19,101 bases of DNA, from the NCBI GenBank assembly GCA_030601965.1, contig JAUWAR010000009.1:1-19101 (forward strand), read 5' to 3'. Of the stretch, positions 13,438 to 18,565 are shown piece after piece. This DNA comes from a bacterium. GTDB taxonomy: Bacteria; Hydrothermota; UBA3073; JACQXS01; JAUWAR01. Within the stretch, counting starts at the first letter, position 1; each line of letters begins with the position of its first letter. The notes beneath the pieces are model-generated. The model had not been told where the DNA came from and made no database searches. It saw only the letters and a list, made by a program, of their open reading frames with translations. A program made the translations under genes and the position numbers.

Positions 13438-14460
13438 TTATTCGGATTTCGGGCTTCGGATTTCGGATTTTAAAAGTCCTACTGCCTTTCTTACTTCTTT
13501 TTCTATCTTTGAACAGACCTCCGGGTTTGCCTTTAGAAAATCTACTGCACCCAGCCTTCCTTGACCTAATCGTTCGTCTTTATATGAGAACCATGTCCCT
13601 GATTTTGCAATAATATTATTTTGGACTGCCATATCAAGAATATCACCCTCTTTTGATATTCCTTCACCATAAATAATATCAAATTCTGCATCTCTGAATG
13701 GTGGAGCAAGTTTGTTCTTCACTACTCTAACTTTGGTCCTTGAGCCAATTATCTCTTCTCCTTTTTTAATTTGTCCTATTCTCTTTATATCCAGCCTTAC
13801 AGAAGAATGGAATTTTAAGGCAAGTCCACCCGGTGTAGTCATTGGACTTCCATAGACTACCCCTAATTTATATCTTACCTGGTTCACAAACACTGCACAA
13901 GTTTTGGATTTAGAAAGTGTCCCTGTAAGTTTTCTGAGTGCTTGAGACATAAGCCTTGCCTGAAGTCCCATATGTGATGCTCCCATCTCACCTTCTAACT
14001 CTGCTCTGGGAAGCAAAGCGGCTACTGAGTCAATTACAATAATATCAACAGCACCACTCCTTGTAAGGGTCTCTGCAACCTCAAGAGCCTGTTCACCTGT
14101 ATCTGGTTGAGAGATAAGCAGATTATCAATATCTACTCCAATCTTTTTTGTATAATCAGGGTCAATAGCGTGTTCTACATCAATGAATGCGGCTACTCCA
14201 CCTGCTTTTTGCGTCTCTGCTATTAAGTGAAGTGCAAGGGTTGTCTTGCCAGATGCCTCAAGACCAAATATCTCTATCATCCTTCCTCTTGGAATACCGC
14301 CTATCCCAAGTGCAGTGTCTAAAGAAAGAGCCCCAGTTGGTATTGTATCTGCAGATACAGAAATCTTCTGCTCACCAAGTCTCATTATTGCACCTTTACC
14401 AAGACTCTTTTCTATCTGTTTTAAGGCATCATCTATTGCCTTTTTTCTTTCTTCCTCCAT
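13438..14460 (-). CDS. recA: RecA recombinase
   Basis: RecA, 340 aa: ATP-dependent strand exchange and SOS co-protease. Walker A is GLEASGKTT (residues 66-74, usually GPESSGKTT), the catalytic Glu96 is in IDVEHAIDP, and Walker B is IIVIDSVAAL (about 140-149). Loop L2 is unusual: NQVRYKLGVVYGSPMTTPGG at 193-212, with Met207 where bacterial RecAs nearly always have Glu, and Val-Tyr-Gly-Ser where Met-Phe-Gly-Asn is usual. The acidic C-terminal tail is replaced by KSEIRSPKSE, encoded by a heptamer array that also supplies the end of the gene. The start has a good Shine-Dalgarno (AGGAGGG). It is third in an apparent rph-rluD-recA operon and terminates at the hairpin 13302-13335. No SOS box was recognised near it. 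Confidence 0.97.
   Translation of the reverse strand: MEEERKKAIDDALKQIEKSLGKGAIMRLGEQKISVSADTIPTGALSLDTALGIGGIPRGRMIEIFGLEASGKTTLALHLIAETQKAGGVAAFIDVEHAIDPDYTKKIGVDIDNLLISQPDTGEQALEVAETLTRSGAVDIIVIDSVAALLPRAELEGEMGASHMGLQARLMSQALRKLTGTLSKSKTCAVFVNQVRYKLGVVYGSPMTTPGGLALKFHSSVRLDIKRIGQIKKGEEIIGSRTKVRVVKNKLAPPFRDAEFDIIYGEGISKEGDILDMAVQNNIIAKSGTWFSYKDERLGQGRLGAVDFLKANPEVCSKIEKEVRKAVGLLKSEIRSPKSE
13441..13468 (-). repeat. Heptamer array (TTCGGAT)x4 forming the recA C-terminus
   Basis: Units TTCGGAT, TTCGGGC, TTCGGAT, TTCGGAT (plus-strand sense). Read on the minus strand it encodes SEIRSPKSE, with a 7-residue period, just before the stop. Confidence 0.93.
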
Positions 14461-14485
14461 CTTACCCTCCTATTTTAATTGTCCT

Positions 14486-14579
14486 GTCATTGCGAGTGTC
14501 AGCGAAGCAATCTCATAACCCATCATATCTATCAAGATTGCTTCGTCGTCCCGATTTTATCGGGACTCCTCGCAATGAC
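14486..14579. repeat. Palindromic repeat, GTCATTGCGAG family, copy 3
   Basis: 94 bp from GTCATTGCGAGTG to CTCGCAATGAC. The right arm is longer than in the other copies because of an inner CCCGATTTTATCGGG hairpin. The right arm is translated on the minus strand as the last 15 residues of RluD. Confidence 0.93.
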
Positions 14580-15527
14580 ACTATGAGTCAAGAAGTCTAA
14601 CAGTTCCTGCATATCTTCCGGGAGTGGTGCTGTGAATTCCATATATTTGTTCAGAATTGGATGGATAAAACCCAGTTTATGGGCATGTAATGCCTGCCTT
14701 TTGGCTATCTTCATTATCTTCGTGAACCTGTGTTCATCCATATTTGGAGGCGATTTCCTCCCTTCATAGGTTTTGTCACCTACAACAGGATGCCCAATAT
14801 GTGACAAATGCACCCTTATTTGATGTGTTCTCCCGGTCTCCAATTTTAAGTTTATGTAACTTATGTCTTTCCATTTTTTAATTACAGATAGATGGGTTAC
14901 TGCAGACCTTGAAGATAATGGTGTAACTGCCATTTTTTTGCGTTCTATGGTGTGTCTTCCTATGGGTGCGTCAATACTGAGTTTATTAAGATTAATACTT
15001 CCGAGGACAAATGCCAGATACTCTCTTGTTAGTTTATGTTTTTCTACCTGTTTTGCAAGAGTTAAAAGAGCAATGTCTGATTTTGCAAATACAAGAAGTC
15101 CAGATGTCTCCTTGTCTAATCTATGCAAAACACCTGGCCTTGTTCTCTCTCCCTCCATTGAAAGGTCACAATGATAAAGAAGGGCATTTACAAGTGTTCC
15201 CTTAAGGTTTCCAGGAGCGGGATGGGTTACCATAAAAGGGGGTTTATTTACAACTATAATGTCTTCGTCTTCATATATAATATTGAGTTCTATATTTTCT
15301 GGCTCTACCTTAAATCGTTCCTTCTTTTCGTATAAGACATCTATTTTATCGCCTTGCTTAAGAATATGGTGACTTTTAACAATAGAGTCATTTACAAGTA
15401 CCTCTCCCTGTTCAATTAGTTTTTGAATTGCTGTTCTTGAAAGTGTAATGCCAGCTGTATAAAGATATTTGTCAAGCCTTATCTTCTTTTTGGGCTTTGC
15501 TATACGAGTGAGAAAAATTTGGTTCAT
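14532..15527 (-). CDS. RluD-family 23S rRNA pseudouridine synthase
   Basis: 331 aa. The N-terminal S4 RNA-binding domain covers residues about 16-75 (IRLDKYLYTAG..., LIEQGEVLVND). The catalytic domain has HRLDKETSGLL with the nucleophile Asp138, then ARTHQIRVH-type GRTHQIRVHLSHIGHPVVGD and the C-terminal QALHAHKLGFIHP. The set is typical of RluA/RluD-type synthases, most like RluD by domain content (S4 plus synthase); the exact uridine target cannot be read from sequence. The final 15 residues (VIARSPDKIGTTKQS) are not family sequence: they are the translated right arm of the palindrome 14486-14579. The ATG sits next to an octamer array and has no Shine-Dalgarno, so the start is moderately certain. 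Middle gene of rph-rluD-recA. Confidence 0.93.
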   Translation of the reverse strand: MNQIFLTRIAKPKKKIRLDKYLYTAGITLSRTAIQKLIEQGEVLVNDSIVKSHHILKQGDKIDVLYEKKERFKVEPENIELNIIYEDEDIIVVNKPPFMVTHPAPGNLKGTLVNALLYHCDLSMEGERTRPGVLHRLDKETSGLLVFAKSDIALLTLAKQVEKHKLTREYLAFVLGSINLNKLSIDAPIGRHTIERKKMAVTPLSSRSAVTHLSVIKKWKDISYINLKLETGRTHQIRVHLSHIGHPVVGDKTYEGRKSPPNMDEHRFTKIMKIAKRQALHAHKLGFIHPILNKYMEFTAPLPEDMQELLDFLTHSVIARSPDKIGTTKQS

Positions 15528-15537
15528 GGTTATTAGT

Positions 15538-15569
15538 GGTTTAGTTGTTTAGTCGTTTAGTTGTTTAGG
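15538..15569 (-). repeat. Octamer array (TGTTTAGT)x4 upstream of rluD
   Basis: Four 8-bp units (GGTTTAGT, TGTTTAGT, CGTTTAGT, TGTTTAGG) fill most of the 59-bp gap between rph and rluD, ending about 10 bp upstream of the rluD ATG. Confidence 0.9.
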
Positions 15570-15586
15570 ATACTAAATCACTGACA

Positions 15587-16315
15587 TTAAGTCAGTCCAA
15601 GTGCCTTTTTCTGACATTTTATAAGTTTACTTATTCCACCCCTTGCAAGTTCAAAAAGTTTTTCAAACTCCTGTTTTGTAAAAGGTCTTAGTTCCCCTGT
15701 TCCCTGAATCTCAATAATATCTCCTGTATTATCCTGGTCCCTGACGGTCATAACAAAATTCATATCAATCTCGGCACAGGCGTCCTCGTCGTATGTAAGG
15801 TCAAGTATAGGAGTCCCATCTATAATTCCACAGGAAACCGCAGCTACATAGTTATTGAGTGGGGTCTTTTCTATCATTCTGGCAGAAAGCATATATTGAA
15901 CTGCATCCCAGAGTGCAATATAGCCACCTGTAATAGCGGCAGTTCTTGTCCCGCCATCAGCCTGAATTACATCGCAGTCTATTGTTATTGTAAATCTATC
16001 TATCACCTCAAGATTGGCAATACTTCTAAATGACCTTCCTATAAGTCTCTGTATCTCGTAAATCCTTCCTGATGTCCGCTGACGCGAATTTCGCTCAATC
16101 CCCGCTCTTGGAAGCATACCATACTCTGCTGTAATCCATCCCTGGTGTTTATCTTTAAGAAAAAAGGGAACCCTCTCCTCTACAGTAGCCGCACAAATAA
16201 CCCTGGTTTCTCCTATTTCAATAAGGCAGGAGCCCTCTGCATCTTTCAGATAACCCGTTATGATATTTACTTTTCGTATATCCGAATATCCCCTTCCATC
16301 TCTTCGCTCATACAT
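15587..16315 (-). CDS. rph: Ribonuclease PH
   Basis: 242 aa phosphorolytic 3'-5' exoribonuclease that trims tRNA 3' ends using phosphate, normally a hexamer in the cytosol. Characteristic motifs in order: RRDGRGYSDIRKV (residues 4-16), GETRVICAATVEERVPFF (about 37-54), GWITAEYGMLPRA (about 60-72), EIQRLIGRSFR (about 87-97), IDCDVIQADGGTRTAAITGGY (about 112-132), LDLTYDEDACAEIDMNFVMT and IQGTGE. All are intact and the length is normal. The start (ATG 16315) fits the family but has no Shine-Dalgarno; the upstream sequence is an octamer array. First gene of the rph-rluD-recA unit. Confidence 0.97.
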   Translation of the reverse strand: MYERRDGRGYSDIRKVNIITGYLKDAEGSCLIEIGETRVICAATVEERVPFFLKDKHQGWITAEYGMLPRAGIERNSRQRTSGRIYEIQRLIGRSFRSIANLEVIDRFTITIDCDVIQADGGTRTAAITGGYIALWDAVQYMLSARMIEKTPLNNYVAAVSCGIIDGTPILDLTYDEDACAEIDMNFVMTVRDQDNTGDIIEIQGTGELRPFTKQEFEKLFELARGGISKLIKCQKKALGLT

Positions 16316-16320
16316 AATTT

Positions 16321-16352
16321 AGTTAATTGGTTAATTAGTTAATTAGTTAAAT
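16321..16352 (+). repeat. Octamer array (AGTTAATT)x4 upstream of rph
   Basis: Units AGTTAATT, GGTTAATT, AGTTAATT, AGTTAAAT occupy the rph leader, 2 bp from a minus-strand TTGACA (16360-16355). The expected -10 region is therefore inside the array. Confidence 0.93.
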
Positions 16353-16354
16353 TC

Positions 16355-16360
16355 TGTCAA
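16355..16360 (-). promoter_or_regulatory. TTGACA -35-like element for rph
   Basis: A perfect TTGACA on the minus strand, 40 bp from the rph ATG, with the octamer array in place of a clear -10. It lies back-to-back with the thyX promoter at 16389. Confidence 0.35.
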
Positions 16361-16388
16361 TAAATTTATTTATCTTATACTTTTTTGT

Positions 16389-16418
16389 TTGACATCTTTC
16401 AGATATTTGTATTATTAC
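16389..16418 (+). promoter_or_regulatory. Putative promoter for thyX, probably leaderless transcript
   Basis: TTGACA (16389-16394), 18-bp spacer, TATTAC (16413-16418). A start 7 bp downstream of the -10 would be exactly the ATG at 16425. No Shine-Dalgarno precedes that ATG, which fits a leaderless mRNA. TATTAT at 16410 with a 15-bp spacer is an alternative -10. Confidence 0.45.
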
Positions 16419-16424
16419 TATAAT

Positions 16425-17849
16425 ATGAAAATACTTCTTGCAGGGTATAATATTGATACAGAGATACTAAAGGAGCATAATATTGATGCCACACCAGAGA
16501 CTATATCAGCGGCATATGCAAGGATAAGCAGAAGTCCAAAACCTGTTGATGAACTCAGAAAAATTGCCAGAGGTGAAATAGAACAGGCTCGTAGGTCTAA
16601 TAAAAATATCATATTTAATATGGGACATCACTCTATTGCTGAACATAGTGTGTTTAATTTTGATATTATAGATGTATCAAGACTTGCAATTGAATATATA
16701 GAAAGATTCAGGCTCTGTTCTTATACAGAAAAATCCCAGAGATATATTAAACTTGGGTCGGGCTTTGTAATAGCAGAAGAGATAAAATGGACAAAATTGG
16801 AAGAGAAGTTTGTGAATATTATCAACATCCAGAATAATTTTTATAAAAAACTTTATAAAGAATTAAAATCATATATTCGTGAAATTAGTGGAAAATTCGT
16901 GCATATTCGTGATTTAGAGAATAAGGCGAAGCAGGATGCCAGATATACAGTCTCTTTAGCGACTTATGGTCAATTAGGAGCAACAATAAATGCAAGAAAT
17001 CTGGAACTATTAATTAGAAGATTCGCATCTTGCGAACTTTCGGAAATAAGAGAGATTGGGAAGAGAATGTATTCATTGGTTAAGGAAGTTGCTCCATCAA
17101 TAATACTTTTTACAGAAAGAAGTCCGTATGATGAAAAAACCTACGATGAAATAGCACAACAGTTAACAGTTAACAGTCAACAGTTAACAGTTAACAGTCA
17201 GGATGTTAAACTTGTTGAATTTACGGAGGATGCCGATGAGGTATTAATTAGTAGTCTTATTCATACCTCTTCTAACTTGCCATATAATAGGTGTAGAAAG
17301 ATAGCGAAGTCAATGAGTTTTGAGAAAAAGAAAGAGTTAATAAAGACAACTTGTAAGCATTTGAGATTTTATGATGTGATGTTAAGGGAGTTTGAGTATG
17401 TAAATTTGACATACGAACTCATTATATCTGCAAGTTGTTTTGCACAGTTAAAAAGGCACAGGATGGCAACCATAACCACTCAAGACTATAATCCAGAACT
17501 TGGAGTCACAATACCAGAATCAATTTATAAAATAGGGATGGATAAGGATTTTGAAAAAATAATAGAGAAAACAGATGATATTTATTATAGTATTAGAAAA
17601 GAGATACCAGAAGTATCACCATATGTCTTAACCAATGCACACAGGAGAAGGGTGCTTATAAGGATAAATGCAAGGGAACTTTATCATATTTCAAGGCTCA
17701 GGGAGGATGAGTCTGCACAATGGGATATAAGGAATAAGGCAAAGGCAATGTCAGACCTTGCCAAAGAAGTCATGCCACTTACCTGTCTATTTTTAGGTGG
17801 GAAAGATAAATATGATGAGATATATGAGAAGGGTTATTTTAAGAGATAA
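16425..17849 (+). CDS. thyX: Tandem-domain flavin-dependent thymidylate synthase (ThyX)
   Basis: 474 aa, about twice a normal ThyX (210-250 aa), with two ThyX domains. Domain 1 (about 1-230) has GHHSIAEHSVFNF, then RFRLCSYTEKSQRY (the RHRx7S signature with His replaced by Phe, Ser and Arg kept) and a second part with ARYTVSLATYGQLGATINARN. Domain 2 (about 255-474) has QLKRHRMATITTQDY (RHR kept, but Asp at the Ser position) and NARELYHISRLR...AQWDIRNKA. Each half thus has an altered active-site signature, and they may complement one another. ThyX makes dTMP from dUMP using methylene-THF and FAD. Two repeat arrays are translated in it (16875-16911 and the interdomain 17161-17202). Double-length ThyX is known from Chlamydiae. 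ATG 16425 was chosen over the upstream TTG 16389, which is the -35. The 3' end overlaps rdgB by 16 bp. Confidence 0.9.
   Translation: MKILLAGYNIDTEILKEHNIDATPETISAAYARISRSPKPVDELRKIARGEIEQARRSNKNIIFNMGHHSIAEHSVFNFDIIDVSRLAIEYIERFRLCSYTEKSQRYIKLGSGFVIAEEIKWTKLEEKFVNIINIQNNFYKKLYKELKSYIREISGKFVHIRDLENKAKQDARYTVSLATYGQLGATINARNLELLIRRFASCELSEIREIGKRMYSLVKEVAPSIILFTERSPYDEKTYDEIAQQLTVNSQQLTVNSQDVKLVEFTEDADEVLISSLIHTSSNLPYNRCRKIAKSMSFEKKKELIKTTCKHLRFYDVMLREFEYVNLTYELIISASCFAQLKRHRMATITTQDYNPELGVTIPESIYKIGMDKDFEKIIEKTDDIYYSIRKEIPEVSPYVLTNAHRRRVLIRINARELYHISRLREDESAQWDIRNKAKAMSDLAKEVMPLTCLFLGGKDKYDEIYEKGYFKR
16875..16911 (+). repeat. Interspersed ATTCGTG repeat inside thyX
   Basis: Four copies of ATTCGTG or ATTAGTG separated by 2-4 bp, translated as IREISGKFVHIRD in domain 1. 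A related inverted pair (ATTCGTG, 13272-13278, and CACGAAT, 13291-13297) lies before the terminator. Confidence 0.75.
17161..17202 (+). repeat. Heptamer array (AGTTAAC-like x6) in the thyX interdomain linker
   Basis: Units AGTTAAC, AGTTAAC, AGTCAAC, AGTTAAC, AGTTAAC and partial AGTCAGG at 7-bp period, translated as QLTVNSQ twice. It sits exactly between the two ThyX domains. Confidence 0.95.
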
Positions 17850-18565
17850 TTTCTTACCTTAAAAAGTGCTTTTGCCCTGTGGCTTATCTTATTTTTTTGT
17901 TCAGGGCTAATCTCAGCAAAGGTTTTTTGAAATTCAGGCACGATAAATATTGAATCATAGCCAAACCCATATTCCCCCTTTTCTTCAAATCCTATAAATC
18001 CATCAACTGTTCCTTCAAAAACCTTTACTTTTTTCTCTAACTCTTTTAGTGCCATACAGCACCTGAATCGCGCTTTTCTCTGTTCAATGGGTCTGTTTCC
18101 AAGAGCATTAAGGAGTTTCGTTCTGTTTTGTTTATAAGTCGCATCTTCACCAGCATATCTTGCGGAATGTATTCCAGGAGCCCCGCCAAGTGCCTCTACT
18201 TCAAGACCAGTATCATCGGCAAGCACATAAAGAGAAACGACCCGCAAGCGGGTGCCCCGAGGTTCAAAGGTTGAAAAGATTAAAGGTCCTTTTGACTTTT
18301 TCACTTTTAAACTTTTCAACTTTTCTTCAACAACCTCTGCCTTTTTTATAGCATTTTCAACAATGGTTTTTCCATCTTCAATAATTTCTGGAAAACCATC
18401 AAAATCAAGAAGAGAAAGTATTTTGATATTCAGAGGAGATCTGACTGCCTGCCTGCCGGTAGGCAAGGCCGTCAGGCAAGTAAGGATAGATTTTATTTCT
18501 TTAACTTTATCGGGGTTGTGAGTGGCAAGAATAAGCTCCTTTATATTTTTAAATATATTTTTCAA
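17834..18565 (-). CDS. rdgB: RdgB/HAM1 XTP/dITP pyrophosphatase with two repeat-derived inserts
   Basis: Non-canonical purine NTP pyrophosphatase, 243 aa against about 200 in the family. Conserved parts: LATHNPDKVKEI (about residues 13-24), VLADDTGLEVEALGGAPGIHSARYAG, FGYDSIF and AEISPEQKNKISHRAKAL. Two stretches are not family sequence. Insert 1 (TCLTALPTGRQAVRSPLN, about 30-47) covers a GC-rich palindrome. Insert 2 (about 83-110, KSLKVKKSKGPLIF...EPRGTRLRVVSL) covers an inverted octamer-array pair plus an ACCCGC/GCGGGT hairpin, just before LADDTGLE. The frame is intact and the catalytic motifs are preserved, so it could still be active. The start is a TTG at 18565, weakly supported by an upstream AAAAGGGA; it overlaps the manC 3' end by 17 bp. 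It overlaps thyX tail-to-tail. Confidence 0.9.
   Translation of the reverse strand: MKNIFKNIKELILATHNPDKVKEIKSILTCLTALPTGRQAVRSPLNIKILSLLDFDGFPEIIEDGKTIVENAIKKAEVVEEKLKSLKVKKSKGPLIFSTFEPRGTRLRVVSLYVLADDTGLEVEALGGAPGIHSARYAGEDATYKQNRTKLLNALGNRPIEQRKARFRCCMALKELEKKVKVFEGTVDGFIGFEEKGEYGFGYDSIFIVPEFQKTFAEISPEQKNKISHRAKALFKVRNYLLK
18238..18260. repeat. ACCCGC/GCGGGT hairpin repeat inside rdgB
   Basis: ACCCGC (18240-18245), AA, GCGGGT (18248-18253), followed by GCCCCGAGG. GC-rich relative to surroundings; translated on the minus strand as part of PRGTRLRV in insert 2. Confidence 0.75.
18263..18321. repeat. Inverted pair of octamer arrays inside rdgB
   Basis: Units TTCAAAGG, TTGAAAAG, ATTAAAGG (18263-18286) face TTTTGACT, TTTTCACT, TTTAAACT, TTTCAACT (18290-18321) across a 3-bp centre. 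Both are 8-bp period and complementary in sense; they are translated as the Lys/Ser-rich half of insert 2. Confidence 0.85.
18443..18480. repeat. GC-rich palindromic repeat inside rdgB (insert 1)
   Basis: GACTGCCTGCCTGCCGG then TAGGCAAGGCCGTCAGGC forms nested stems (TGCCT...AGGCA). On the minus strand it is read as LPTGRQAV. A truncated copy of its end is at 5553-5565. Confidence 0.85.

Noticed and set aside
14187..14600. Plus-strand open frames across recA
   Set aside because: Antisense shadows of RecA; no family features and no ribosome-binding site.
18543..18565. A non-standard ATT start for rdgB after AAGGAG
   Set aside because: An AAAGGAG sits just before the conserved LILATHN segment, which is tempting, but no usual start codon follows; the TTG at 18565 is retained with low certainty.
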